Positions 54,639 to 63,983 of a DNA stretch of 64,000 nucleotides are shown here, piece after piece. The DNA is taken from the NCBI GenBank assembly GCA_965267435.1, contig OZ253960.1:5394001-5458000 (forward strand), written 5' to 3'. Source of the stretch: JAWPMT01 sp965267435 (lineage in GTDB: Bacteria > Bacteroidota > Bacteroidia > Cytophagales > Cyclobacteriaceae). Within the stretch, counting starts at the first letter, position 1, and each line of letters begins with the position of its first letter. Under the pieces are notes generated by a model. It searched no databases. It saw only the letters and a program-made list of their open reading frames with translations, and was not told where the DNA came from. The position numbers and the translations under genes are program-made.

Positions 54639-54666
54639 GGGGGGCTTGGTGGCCCCCTGATTTTTT
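54639..54666 (+). terminator. Intrinsic terminator after the PepSY-like gene
   Basis: GGGGGC, loop TTGGTG, GCCCCC (54640-54657) and then TTTTTT at 54661-54666. The di-heme peroxidase gene begins 24 bases later and so needs its own promoter, or readthrough. Confidence 0.75.
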
Positions 54667-54690
54667 CTTTAAATACAAGCAGTAGACAAC

Positions 54691-55911
54691 ATGAGGAATT
54701 CAAAGCTTAACACACTCTTTTTGACACTTATGTGGGCCTTCTTAGTGGTAGCATGCACGGAAGACATTGAGCAAATCGCCGAGGATGCCCAAGTGGAGGG
54801 TGGAACTGATGACGCCGGTGGAAGTACCTCTGGTGGCTCGCTGATCGAGCAAGTCTTTGGAGACAATATCAGCCTGGACAACTACCTGGATTATGAGAGT
54901 CAGCAAGTGCCGGCATATATCAATGAGGACAATACAAGGGGCAATGACATTGAAAATGAGATCGCGACACTGGGCCGTGTCTTGTTCTATGACAAGAACT
55001 TGTCTTCGAACAATACCGTCTCATGTGCCAGCTGCCATCAGCAGGCGGCAGCTTTTGGTGACACTGAGCAGGTAAGCCAAGGGGTGAACAGCTTGACCGC
55101 GCGGCATTCTATGCGACTTGTCAATGCCAGGTTTGCGGACGAACGCCGCTTCTTCTGGGATGAGCGTGCGGCTACTTTGGAAGAGCAAACGACGATGCCT
55201 ATTCGCGATCATGGCGAGATGGGATTCAGTGGCACGAATAGTGATCCGGACTTTGACGATCTGCTCGAAAGACTCAATGACCTCGACTACCTATCGGAGC
55301 TGTCGGTGATGGCATTTGGTGACGGCGAGATTACGGAGGAGAGGATGCAAACCGCTTTGGCACAGTTTATTCGAAGTATTCAGTCTTTTGATTCGCGGTA
55401 TGACGAGGGTCGGACACAAGTCAATAGTGACAATGCCGATTTCCCGAATCTAACAGCTCAGGAGAACCGGGGCAAACGGCTGTTTATGCGAGCGCCCGAC
55501 GACGGAGGCGCTGGATGTGGTACTTGTCATCGGCCGCCGGAGTTTGACATAGACCCTGACTCCCACAACAATGGCGTCACTGGGGTTTTCGGTAGCGCCA
55601 GTAGGATGGACCATGACGTAACGAGATCACCGACATTGCGGGATCTACTCAGTCCTGATGGCTCCACGAATGGCCCGTTTATGCATGATGGTAGCCTGAC
55701 CACCCTGGCACAGGTGGTGGCACACTACAATGACATCGCAGATATGCCCGGCAATGACAACCTGGATCGACGGTTGCGAGGGCGAAGGAATGAAGGGCGT
55801 CGGCTAATGCTCAGTAGTGATGAGAGAGCCGCTATCGTGGCATTTCTGGGCACTCTGACGGGAGAGGATGTTTATACCAACGAAATGTGGAGTGATCCCT
55901 TTATTGAATAG
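54691..55911 (+). CDS. Di-heme cytochrome c peroxidase-like lipoprotein
   Basis: The CcpA/MauG family reduces hydrogen peroxide or performs related oxidations in the periplasm. The 406-residue protein has a lipoprotein-type leader (AFLVVACTE), a low-complexity Gly/Ser/Asp linker (about 30-55), and two heme motifs: CASCH (112-116) and CGTCH (276-280). The typical FYDKNLS, RFFWDERA and FMHDGSL stretches are present. The stop lies 9 bases before the sigma factor start, so it may be cotranscribed with the sigma/FecR pair. Electron donor unknown. Confidence 0.92.
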   Translation: MRNSKLNTLFLTLMWAFLVVACTEDIEQIAEDAQVEGGTDDAGGSTSGGSLIEQVFGDNISLDNYLDYESQQVPAYINEDNTRGNDIENEIATLGRVLFYDKNLSSNNTVSCASCHQQAAAFGDTEQVSQGVNSLTARHSMRLVNARFADERRFFWDERAATLEEQTTMPIRDHGEMGFSGTNSDPDFDDLLERLNDLDYLSELSVMAFGDGEITEERMQTALAQFIRSIQSFDSRYDEGRTQVNSDNADFPNLTAQENRGKRLFMRAPDDGGAGCGTCHRPPEFDIDPDSHNNGVTGVFGSASRMDHDVTRSPTLRDLLSPDGSTNGPFMHDGSLTTLAQVVAHYNDIADMPGNDNLDRRLRGRRNEGRRLMLSSDERAAIVAFLGTLTGEDVYTNEMWSDPFIE

Positions 55912-55920
55912 ATTGTAAAA

Positions 55921-56472
55921 GTGATAGCCAACATCGAAGAAATCATAGCTGACTGTCGCCAGCAAAAGAGGCCTGCGCAAGCCTTGTTTTACAAGCACTT
56001 TTACCGATATGCGATGAGCGTTGCTATGCTGTACTCACAGTCAAAACTCGAAGCGGAGGAGGTGACGAATGATGGATTCATGAAAGTCTTCAAGAATTTT
56101 AAATCCTACAATAGCTCTTATCCTGTGGAGGCATGGATCAGACGGATCATGATCAATACCGCCATCGACCACTATCGCTCTCAGAAAAAGCACTACCACC
56201 AACTCGAGATCAACGAAGCGCTTGACTCGGCGGAAGTGGATGTCGACGCCATTGAGAAGATGGCCGTCGATGACATCATGCGATTGGTGCAGCAGTTGCC
56301 GCCATCCTATCGCGTGGTCTTTACCCTCTACACGGTGGAGGGGTACAAGCATCATGAAATAGCCTCGAAACTGAAGATCTCGGAGGGAGCTTCGAAGTCG
56401 AATTTGTCGAAGGCTAAAATGAAACTGAAACAGATGCTGATGAAGCATCAAATAACTGAAAAGACGTCATGA
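55921..56472 (+). CDS. ECF-type RNA polymerase sigma factor
   Basis: The 183-residue protein has sigma region 2 (about 10-80, with EVTNDGFMKVFKNFKSY) and region 4 (about 125-180, with QLPPSYRVVFTLYTVEGYKHHEIASKL, the helix-turn-helix). It starts with GTG at 55921. Its stop overlaps the FecR-like gene by 4 bases (ATGA). Sigma/FecR/TonB sets in this phylum switch on an outer-membrane receptor when its substrate is present, and the receptor here is the third gene. It is expected to direct transcription of the receptor. Confidence 0.93.
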   Translation: MIANIEEIIADCRQQKRPAQALFYKHFYRYAMSVAMLYSQSKLEAEEVTNDGFMKVFKNFKSYNSSYPVEAWIRRIMINTAIDHYRSQKKHYHQLEINEALDSAEVDVDAIEKMAVDDIMRLVQQLPPSYRVVFTLYTVEGYKHHEIASKLKISEGASKSNLSKAKMKLKQMLMKHQITEKTS

Positions 56473-57296
56473 AGGAATGGGATGACATAGTGGAGGACAA
56501 ACTGAAGTCCTACACGTACGATGAGGACGTAAGCGATGCGGAGGTGGCCTCGTTTTTTGAAGAGATGGATGACGAGGATGGTAAAGCCAAAGCGGCTACA
56601 AAAGCAAGGTTTGGGTGGCGCATCGCCGCAAGTGTGGTGGTTTTGCTGGCAGCAGGGGCCTCTCTGTGGGTCCTGAGTGCGCAGAGCTTCGATACCGGAC
56701 TTGGTGAGCGCGAGGTGATCACGCTGCCAGATGGATCGAAGGTGCACCTCAATGCCAATAGCGAACTATCCTATAGTCGGATGCAGTGGCTGTTTGAGCG
56801 GGAAGTAAGCCTGGAGGGTGAGGCCTTTTTTGAGGTGGAAAAAGGCAGCACGTTTAGTGTCGTTTCGGCGCATGGGACCACGTCGGTGTTGGGTACGAGT
56901 TTCAATATTTTTGCCAGGAACAACGCCTATCAGGTGCAGTGCTTTACCGGCCGGGTACAAGTGGCATCAGAGGAGAAGGTCATAACTTTGACTCCCGGGG
57001 AGGGTGTGAAGCTGACTTTTGATCAGGCCCTAAGGAGTTTTGACTTCGATGCTGGCCGTAAAAACTGGGTGGCTGGAGAATTCTATTTTGAAGATGAGCC
57101 CCTGGCGCGAGTATTCGAGGAATTCACTTACCAATTCTCCCTCAAGGTCGACATGAGCGATTCGATTCGTGCCCTGCGATACACTGGCTACTTCCCTCAG
57201 GGAGACAGCGATCTGGCCTTGAAGCTGATCTGCGAACCGATGGATCTTACGTACGAAGTATCGGAGCGTACAGTAAAACTGGAACCAAGACGTTAA
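56469..57296 (+). CDS. FecR-family anti-sigma factor
   Basis: The 275-residue protein has an N-terminal cytoplasmic region, one membrane segment (IAASVVVLLAAGASLWVL, about 55-72), and a periplasmic FecR domain (about 85-190, with VITLPDGSKVHLNANSELSY and LGTSFNIFA). Its C-terminal end carries a short domain like those contacting TonB receptors. Start is ATG 56469, overlapping the sigma stop. It should hold the sigma factor inactive until the receptor signals. Confidence 0.92.
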   Translation: MKEWDDIVEDKLKSYTYDEDVSDAEVASFFEEMDDEDGKAKAATKARFGWRIAASVVVLLAAGASLWVLSAQSFDTGLGEREVITLPDGSKVHLNANSELSYSRMQWLFEREVSLEGEAFFEVEKGSTFSVVSAHGTTSVLGTSFNIFARNNAYQVQCFTGRVQVASEEKVITLTPGEGVKLTFDQALRSFDFDAGRKNWVAGEFYFEDEPLARVFEEFTYQFSLKVDMSDSIRALRYTGYFPQGDSDLALKLICEPMDLTYEVSERTVKLEPRR

Positions 57297-57343
57297 ACCC
57301 AGAGACGTTATTAGGATTTCGTCATGAGGGCATGATATACAAG

Positions 57344-57420
57344 AAAATCTGGGCCATAGGCGCGGAAGCATAATGGAGTATTATGGTGACGAGCCAATGA
57401 AATGTTACGGCCCAGATTTT
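57344..57420. repeat. Perfect 12-bp inverted repeat before the TonB receptor gene
   Basis: AAAATCTGGGCC (57344-57355) and GGCCCAGATTTT (57409-57420) are fully complementary. Between them is a further hairpin (CATAAT-GGAGT-ATTATG, 57369-57385). It lies 70 bases before the receptor start, within the likely leader between the FecR gene and the receptor. It may be an attenuator or a small mobile element. Confidence 0.7.
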
Positions 57421-57490
57421 GAAGTAGATTATGTCCGCAATAGAAAGGTTAATGACGATTCTGGGTTCAAGTATGAGATAGACTTCTACT

Positions 57491-60190
57491 ATGCCAAGGA
57501 TTTTATCCTGCCTGTTATTTTTCATTTCCTTGCAAGTACTAGCCCTTCAGGGTACCGATCCAACTCGCATTACTGAGACTTTTGACAATGTGAGTTTGAA
57601 GGAGGCGCTGAACACACTGAAGACCAATTATGGATTGAAGGTGGCTTTTAGCGAGAAGCTTGTGGAAGACATCCTCGTCACTGTCCGGTTGCAAAACCTG
57701 CCGATCCATGAGGCTTTCGACAAACTATTGACTAATACCGCAGTCACCTTCGAATACGTGACACCTGACATTGTCATCATCAAGAGAAGGCCTGAGGATG
57801 AAGCTGGGATGAGGTTCTTAGGCCAGGTAGTCGATGCTCAGTCTGGAGAGCAACTCCCCTTTGCCTACCTCCTGGTAAAGCCGACCAATCAGGTGATCAC
57901 CTCCAATGTCGACGGCTTTTTTACCGTGCAGGCACCGCGCCAACCACTGGAGATATATGTCCATTCTCTGGGCTATGAAGATACTGTTGTGAATGTCTCC
58001 GAAGACTTCTACGGCCAGCGTCTTTTCGTACAAATGAACGTGCAGTCGCAGGCCCTGGATGCGGTCGAAGTGGTGGATTTCAATACGAGGGACTTTGAGA
58101 TGAGGGAGCAGATCAGCACTATTCAGGTCAATCCCCGGATGGTGGACGAGGTCCCGAAGAATGGCGAGCCCGATGTGATGCGCATGATGCAGCTCCTTCC
58201 GGGAATCAGCGCCACCGACGAGTTGTCGTCGGGCCTATATGTCAATGGTGGTACTGCCACCCAGAATCTTGTGACCCTGGACGGATTCACCATCTATCAC
58301 GTTGATCACTTCTTTGGTTATTTCAGTGCGTTGAATCCATTGGCGATCAAGTCGCTGACCCTCTTCAAAGGGGGCTTTGATGCCAAGTATGGGGGTCGCT
58401 CCAGCAGTATTCTGGAGGCGACTGGGAAGGATGGCAATACGAAGAAAGTGTCGGGGACGCTTCTCTTCAACCAGCTGTCTGTCAATACGTCGCTCGAAGT
58501 ACCGCTGTCCAATGACGCCACTATCTTTTTTGCCGCACGCCGGTCCTATACTGACATATTCAGTACCTCTCTGTTCGAGGAAATTTTTGACTTGTATGAG
58601 ACCAGCTTTACGGAGAATGGAGAGCAACTCCTGATCAGGAATCTGGACAGGACTTTTGAGCCGGAATTCTACTATTCAGATCTGAATTTCAAGACATCTT
58701 TCAAAGTAGGGGCGAAGAACCAAGTCTCGCTGAGCTTCTATGACAGCCACGACCTCCTCAATTATGACGAGGACTATACCGGTGAAATCGGAGATACTAT
58801 CACGATCACCAGCGCAGACGTCGTAGGACAGATCAGCTGGGGCAACGTGGGTTCCTCTATCAAGTGGTCGACGCTATGGAATGATAGGCATTATAGTCAT
58901 TTCCTACTGAGCTACTCGCACTATGAGAGTACGTTTGAGGAGTTGGAGGTCAGCGAATATGCCTATCGGAGTGGAGCGATTGAGCGTGATGACAACAACG
59001 TGGAACAGGACAACTTCATCGAAGATATTTCGCTCAAGGTCGATCACGACTGGCACCTGGGGAACAACCTTCTGCAGACGGGTTTGAGTGCTTCCATCTA
59101 TAATACGGCTGTGCGGAATGTGCTGAACAACGACCCGCTCACGGACAAGGAGCAGAAAGGCATATTTCTCGTCACGCACTACGTGCAAAATGTCTGGGAG
59201 CGCGAGCAATCCAAGCGGCTCACCCTCGGCCTCAGGTCCAACTACCTGTCCTCAACGGGCAAGTTTCTTTTTGAACCCAGGGCGTCGTTTTCCTACCCGG
59301 TGTCGCCGAAGGTCAATGTGATTGGTTCCGGTGGTATTTATCGTCAATTCGTCAACCAGATCAACTCGGAAAATGCACTGGTCGGCAGTCGTGACATATG
59401 GGTGGTAGCTGATGATGAGGTGCCTGATCAGATAGCCATTCATGGCAACCTGGGTTTCAACTACACTATTGGGGGGGACTACCTATTCAGTGCCAATGGT
59501 TTCTACAAGGACTTCGATGGCTTGCTCGACTACGCCTTCCGTAGGAGTAGTCAGCTGACGGAGTTTGAGGACTATGAAGACCAGTTTTTTGAGGGAGAAG
59601 GTAGGGCCAGGGGACTCGATCTGCTTCTGAAGAAGAATACCGGGAAGCTAACCGGTTGGGTGGGTTATACCCTGAGCGATGTCCGTTACCAGTTTCCTGA
59701 GATTAACAGAGGGCAGTCTTACTACGCTGACCATGATCAGCGCCATGAGTTGAACATTTATGCCAATTGGCAGCTCGGGAAGCTGTCACTTTTTGGGACA
59801 TGGTTCTACGGGTCTGGTACGCCATATACCAACGGGGAGCAGATTGCTCCTTTTCAGAATGAGAAACCCCGAGAGGACGTCTACAGGATCGAAGTGCCGG
59901 AAAAGAACAACATGCGATTTGCGCCCTATCATCGGCTGGATATGGGCGCTTCTTATTTGCTTTCCTGGGGGGATGTGGATTTTAATCTGAGCTGCACCCT
60001 CTTCAACATTTACGATAGGCGGAATGAATACGACATCCGTCTTGATCCTGTAGGGCCAAAGCAGGGGGCACCCCCAGGCCCGGGGAGTCCACCCCCGGGA
60101 GGACCAAGGAGACGTGTCCCCAATCAAACGTACACTTTCGTTCGGTTGATGGGGTTCACTCCTACGTTTTCATTGAGGGTGGATTTTTAA
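57491..60190 (+). CDS. TonB-dependent receptor with STN signalling domain
   Basis: This 899-residue outer-membrane receptor has a signal peptide (MPRILSCLLFFISLQVLALQ), an STN domain (about 28-100; the contact to FecR), a carboxypeptidase-like regulatory domain (about 108-185), a plug domain (about 210-320) and a 22-stranded-type barrel that ends in FSLRVDF. A Pro/Gly-rich stretch near the C-terminus (about residues 857-876, ending GGPRRR) interrupts the last strands. It should import a substrate (siderophore, cobalamin-like compound or glycan) and report it to the linked FecR/sigma pair. No SusD partner is present. The substrate is unknown. Confidence 0.92.
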   Translation: MPRILSCLLFFISLQVLALQGTDPTRITETFDNVSLKEALNTLKTNYGLKVAFSEKLVEDILVTVRLQNLPIHEAFDKLLTNTAVTFEYVTPDIVIIKRRPEDEAGMRFLGQVVDAQSGEQLPFAYLLVKPTNQVITSNVDGFFTVQAPRQPLEIYVHSLGYEDTVVNVSEDFYGQRLFVQMNVQSQALDAVEVVDFNTRDFEMREQISTIQVNPRMVDEVPKNGEPDVMRMMQLLPGISATDELSSGLYVNGGTATQNLVTLDGFTIYHVDHFFGYFSALNPLAIKSLTLFKGGFDAKYGGRSSSILEATGKDGNTKKVSGTLLFNQLSVNTSLEVPLSNDATIFFAARRSYTDIFSTSLFEEIFDLYETSFTENGEQLLIRNLDRTFEPEFYYSDLNFKTSFKVGAKNQVSLSFYDSHDLLNYDEDYTGEIGDTITITSADVVGQISWGNVGSSIKWSTLWNDRHYSHFLLSYSHYESTFEELEVSEYAYRSGAIERDDNNVEQDNFIEDISLKVDHDWHLGNNLLQTGLSASIYNTAVRNVLNNDPLTDKEQKGIFLVTHYVQNVWEREQSKRLTLGLRSNYLSSTGKFLFEPRASFSYPVSPKVNVIGSGGIYRQFVNQINSENALVGSRDIWVVADDEVPDQIAIHGNLGFNYTIGGDYLFSANGFYKDFDGLLDYAFRRSSQLTEFEDYEDQFFEGEGRARGLDLLLKKNTGKLTGWVGYTLSDVRYQFPEINRGQSYYADHDQRHELNIYANWQLGKLSLFGTWFYGSGTPYTNGEQIAPFQNEKPREDVYRIEVPEKNNMRFAPYHRLDMGASYLLSWGDVDFNLSCTLFNIYDRRNEYDIRLDPVGPKQGAPPGPGSPPPGGPRRRVPNQTYTFVRLMGFTPTFSLRVDF

Positions 60191-60226
60191 GTATCCAGGT
60201 GATTTCGGATACACGGAGCAGATCGA

Positions 60227-61264
60227 CTAGTTATAGTACTGGGGCACCTGATCCAATATCTCCAGGCTCATCTCCAAAATGGACCCCATGTTAGGACACA
60301 AGGCAAAAGCTGGCTCATTGTAGTACCGTGCCAGCTCCCGTCCCAACTGTGTGACATTGGCATCAGTCGATAGGCGGGTTTTTTTCATGGCCGCCAACAG
60401 ATCTGTCACCTGATCCAACTCGGCCTTGCGCCGTGTATTCATCATTGTGCGTTCCTCGCGCTGGTATTGGCGCATGGTTTCAGGCGTGATGTGGCGCATC
60501 CCCAACTCGATGATCGGGTTGTTTTGCTTGAAGTATTGCGGTTGGTAGATAGATCGCTTGCCCTCATAGCTCTGCTGGTCGAAATCAATGGCTCGCATCC
60601 TATAGGACACCTCCTCAAAGTCCGGCGTGATGTCAATCACGAAGTTGGACGAGTGCATGTCACCAAGGAGGCGTACCAGACATCGCTCGTTGAATTTGAC
60701 GAATTCCTTTGCCAGTCGGATTTCATTGAGGTTGGGGTCGCTTAAGTGTGTTCGAATAAACTGCTCCGCGGGTATGCCTACGATATGCTCTTCGATTAAT
60801 GTGTCTCGACAGACCCGATAATCTATCCGATTGGGGGATAATAGGTGCTCCAATTCCAGGCCATAGATCCTCGAAGCATCTGCCTGCTTGATGTAGAAAT
60901 AGTCGAAGTTGTCGTTGATGCGGTTGACGACGCGTACCCTGAAGGGTTTGGTGTTGGCGTAGGTGCAAAGGTCGACCCGGTCAATGAAGAGGTGCTTCAT
61001 CACGCTCATGTCCCCATTGGCCTTCATGATCGCGTAGATCTTTTTCAGCGACGTGTGGATGGCATCCATGTCTGATTGGGGATAGAATACCGTCACCCAG
61101 AGCGTATCAGTGCCCGTGCGATCGTATAGTGTGATCGCATTGTCGTATCGCATCAGATCTCCATGGTCGATAGGCAGTTCTATCGAACGTGAATAGCGAT
61201 CGAGGTACTGCCGCAAGGGCTCATTGATCGGAAACGGGACCTTCTTTTTGGAGATTAGCGCCAT
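60227..61264 (-). CDS. Unknown protein with a kinase-like (APH/HipA-type) catalytic loop
   Basis: I do not recognise a named family for this 345-residue protein. It contains, in order, a possible nucleotide-binding lysine in YFYIKQ (Lys near 126) with acidic partners in ELEHLL (about 137-140), a hinge-like LIEEHIVGIPAEQFI (about 156-170), a catalytic-loop-like GDMHSSNFVID (201-211) and an IDFD metal motif (226-229). This order is that of the aminoglycoside-phosphotransferase/HipA kinase fold. No membrane segment or signal. It is 83 bases after fbp and may be in the pckA-fbp operon. A role in sugar phosphorylation or regulation is speculation. Confidence 0.6.
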   Translation of the reverse strand: MALISKKKVPFPINEPLRQYLDRYSRSIELPIDHGDLMRYDNAITLYDRTGTDTLWVTVFYPQSDMDAIHTSLKKIYAIMKANGDMSVMKHLFIDRVDLCTYANTKPFRVRVVNRINDNFDYFYIKQADASRIYGLELEHLLSPNRIDYRVCRDTLIEEHIVGIPAEQFIRTHLSDPNLNEIRLAKEFVKFNERCLVRLLGDMHSSNFVIDITPDFEEVSYRMRAIDFDQQSYEGKRSIYQPQYFKQNNPIIELGMRHITPETMRQYQREERTMMNTRRKAELDQVTDLLAAMKKTRLSTDANVTQLGRELARYYNEPAFALCPNMGSILEMSLEILDQVPQYYN

Positions 61265-61347
61265 GGCTGGAAAAGATCAATGCTCGGGGATGACTGTCTT
61301 GGTCAACCTCCGGCATTGCTAAATTACTACCAATTCGCCGGCAAACC

Positions 61348-62361
61348 TCAAGCGGTCTGCTCCTCAAATCTGAAGTGCATGGCCCGCTCGACCATGTGCT
61401 TCGACCCGATATAGAAGGGGCTTCGTTCGTGAAACTCCTGAGGGGCGATGTCCATGATGCGTCGCTCTCCGTCGGTCGCCATTCCACCCGTTTGCTCCGC
61501 AATAAAAGCCAGGGCGTTACACTCATATAACAGGCGCAACTTCCCATTAGGTGACTTCTTCGTCCTCGGGTACATGTATATGCCCCCTTTGATCATGTTG
61601 CGATGGAAATCTGATACGAGTGAACCAATGTACCTGGCGGAGTAGTCCCGCTCTTTGCATTCGCGGATATACGCCCTGGTAGACTCCTCGAACCCATGCC
61701 ACGAGCCTTCATTGATAGAGAAGATCTTACCGTCCGCAGGGCACTGGATCCCTTTGTGCGACAGCACAAACTCTCCCAGCGAAGGCTCCAGCGTGAATCC
61801 GTGTGCACCGTCTCCGGTCGTGTATACGAGAATCGTGGAGGAGCCGTAGAGCACGTAGCCTGCGACGACTTGCTCGCTGCCCTTTCGCAGCACGTCCTCT
61901 TTGGTGACCTCAGTGCCAACGGGGGTGAGCCGTCGATAGATGGAGAAGATCGTGCCTATGGACACATTGACGTCGATATTCGAGGACCCATCCAGCGGAT
62001 CGATCGCGACGATGTATTGACTATGGGGATTGATGTGGATGATGTCCTCCTCTTCTTCGGAGACCACCGCACAGGTCATGCCACCGTTTTTTAGGGCTCG
62101 TGTAAAGCGGATTTCCGCGATCACATCCAGTTTCTGCTGATCCTCACCTTGTACGTTTTTATTACCATACGCACCGACGACGTCCAGCAGTCCGGCCTTG
62201 TTGACCTCGCGATTGACAATCTTGGCAGCCAGTGCGATATCACGCAGCAATTGGCTAAGCTCCCCGGTGGATTGTGGGAATTTGTCCTGCGATTTCTTGA
62301 TGTACCGGTCGAGGGTCGTCCCGATTGGAAGCCCAAGCGTGTTGTCATCTATCGGTCTCAT
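61348..62361 (-). CDS. fbp: Fructose-1,6-bisphosphatase class I
   Basis: FBPase removes the 1-phosphate of fructose 1,6-bisphosphate in gluconeogenesis. The 337-residue protein has the metal-binding VVSEEEEDI and AIDPLDGSSNIDVNVSIGTIF blocks (about residues 99-140), the YIGSLVSDFHRNMIKGGIYMYP block, and the GKLRLLYECNALAFIAEQTGG end. Length is typical of class I. It overlaps the pckA stop by 4 bases and so is cotranscribed with it. Confidence 0.96.
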   Translation of the reverse strand: MRPIDDNTLGLPIGTTLDRYIKKSQDKFPQSTGELSQLLRDIALAAKIVNREVNKAGLLDVVGAYGNKNVQGEDQQKLDVIAEIRFTRALKNGGMTCAVVSEEEEDIIHINPHSQYIVAIDPLDGSSNIDVNVSIGTIFSIYRRLTPVGTEVTKEDVLRKGSEQVVAGYVLYGSSTILVYTTGDGAHGFTLEPSLGEFVLSHKGIQCPADGKIFSINEGSWHGFEESTRAYIRECKERDYSARYIGSLVSDFHRNMIKGGIYMYPRTKKSPNGKLRLLYECNALAFIAEQTGGMATDGERRIMDIAPQEFHERSPFYIGSKHMVERAMHFRFEEQTA

Positions 62362-63983
62362 TGCTTTACATATTTGAGGTTCTTCTTCGGCGCGCCTTGC
62401 AGGATCTCTTCGTCTGCGAATTCAATGAATTTATCGAAGTTGTTGGTAAATCGCTCCACGAGCTGATTGGCTGCGGAATAGAATTTTATGTCATCCTTCC
62501 ATGTTTCCCTGGGGGACAATACGGTGTTAGGGACTCCAGGGCAGGTGGTAGGTATCTCGGCACCGAAAATCGAGTGCGTTCGATAACCGACGTTGTCAAG
62601 CACGCCATTGAGTGCGGCGCTGATCATCGCTCGGGTGTATTGGATGGAGATTCGTGATCCAACACCGTAGGGGCCTCCCGTCCAACCAGTATTCACCAAC
62701 CAGACACGTGTGTCGTGTTCTTCCAGCTTCTTACCCAAATGTCTTGCATATTCGGTAGGGTGCAGAGGCAGGAACGGAGCTCCAAAGCAGGCAGAGAACA
62801 CGGGTGTGGGCTCGACGATACCATCCTCGGTCCCAGCAACTTTGGACGTGTAGCCGGAGATGAAGTGATACATGGCCTGACCCTTGGATAGTCGCTGAAT
62901 GGGCGGGATGATCCCAAACGCATCGCAAGTGAGGAAGAAGATATTTCGTGGTACGCCTCCGATGGAAGGCTCCACAGCATTGTCGATATGATCGATCGGA
63001 TAGGATACCCTGGTGTTCTCCGTGACTTCCTTGTTAGTGAAATCGATCTGCCGCGTTCCGGGAACGAATCTCGTGTTCTCCAGGATCGCCCCAAACCTGA
63101 TCGCTCGATAGATGGATGGTTCGTGTTCCTCCGAGAGGTTGATCGTTTTGGCGTAGCATCCACCTTCGAAGTTAAAGACGTTATTGGCAGTCCACCCGTG
63201 CTCGTCGTCCCCGATAAGGAGACGTTCGGGGTCAGCAGAGAGCGTCGTTTTCCCGGTACCGCTAAGACCAAAGAATATGGCGGTATCAGCCCGCTCCTTG
63301 CCCATATTGGCTGAGCAGTGCATAGGGAAAACATCATGCTTCACGGGCAGCAAGAAGTTGAGGACAGAGAAGATCCCTTTCTTCATTTCGCCGGAGTAGC
63401 CCGTGCCGCCGATAAGAATGATGCGCTTGTCAAAGTTGATAATGGCAAAGTTTTCGCGCTGTGTGCCGTCAGTAGCCGGGTCTGCGAGGAATCCTGGACA
63501 GTTAATAATAGTGAACGAAGGTTCGAAGCTCTCTAGCTTGTACTCTTCTGGCTGGATAAACATGTTGTGACAAAACAGGTTGTGCCAGGCTACGGTATTG
63601 ATCACTCGCAGATTGAGTCGATGGGTTTTGTCAGCGCCAGCGTAAGCATCTCTCACGTACACGGTCTTCTCTGCGAGGTAGCCAATCATCTTCGTGTATA
63701 TCCGGTCAAAATGATCCGGGCTCATGGGGATATTGATGTCTCCCCACCACACTTTGTCAGCCGTTGTGGTATCGTTTACGATGTAGCGATCCTTGGGAGA
63801 TCGGCCAGTGAACTTGCCAGTATCGCACATGATCGCGCCGGTATCGCTGAGTTGCCCTTCTCTATTTTGAAGGGCCATTTCCACGAGCTCGGAGGGGCTA
63901 AGATTCCAGTAGGCTTTGTCGACACGGCTTATGCCAATATCCGCAAGACCACTTCTTGATGAGCGTCTTCCAAATTCTTGCAT
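62358..63983 (-). CDS. pckA: Phosphoenolpyruvate carboxykinase (ATP)
   Basis: PckA turns oxaloacetate and ATP into PEP, the first gluconeogenic step. The 541-residue protein has GTGYSGEMKKGIFSVLNFLLP near residue 193, the kinase P-loop GLSGTGKTTLSADP near residue 233, and the DDEHGW, NTGWTGGPYGVGSRI and RTHSIFG blocks. These are family signatures for the ATP-dependent enzyme. Start is ATG 63983, near the right edge of the window, so the promoter is not visible. It is coupled with fbp. Confidence 0.96.
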   Translation of the reverse strand: MQEFGRRSSRSGLADIGISRVDKAYWNLSPSELVEMALQNREGQLSDTGAIMCDTGKFTGRSPKDRYIVNDTTTADKVWWGDINIPMSPDHFDRIYTKMIGYLAEKTVYVRDAYAGADKTHRLNLRVINTVAWHNLFCHNMFIQPEEYKLESFEPSFTIINCPGFLADPATDGTQRENFAIINFDKRIILIGGTGYSGEMKKGIFSVLNFLLPVKHDVFPMHCSANMGKERADTAIFFGLSGTGKTTLSADPERLLIGDDEHGWTANNVFNFEGGCYAKTINLSEEHEPSIYRAIRFGAILENTRFVPGTRQIDFTNKEVTENTRVSYPIDHIDNAVEPSIGGVPRNIFFLTCDAFGIIPPIQRLSKGQAMYHFISGYTSKVAGTEDGIVEPTPVFSACFGAPFLPLHPTEYARHLGKKLEEHDTRVWLVNTGWTGGPYGVGSRISIQYTRAMISAALNGVLDNVGYRTHSIFGAEIPTTCPGVPNTVLSPRETWKDDIKFYSAANQLVERFTNNFDKFIEFADEEILQGAPKKNLKYVKQ

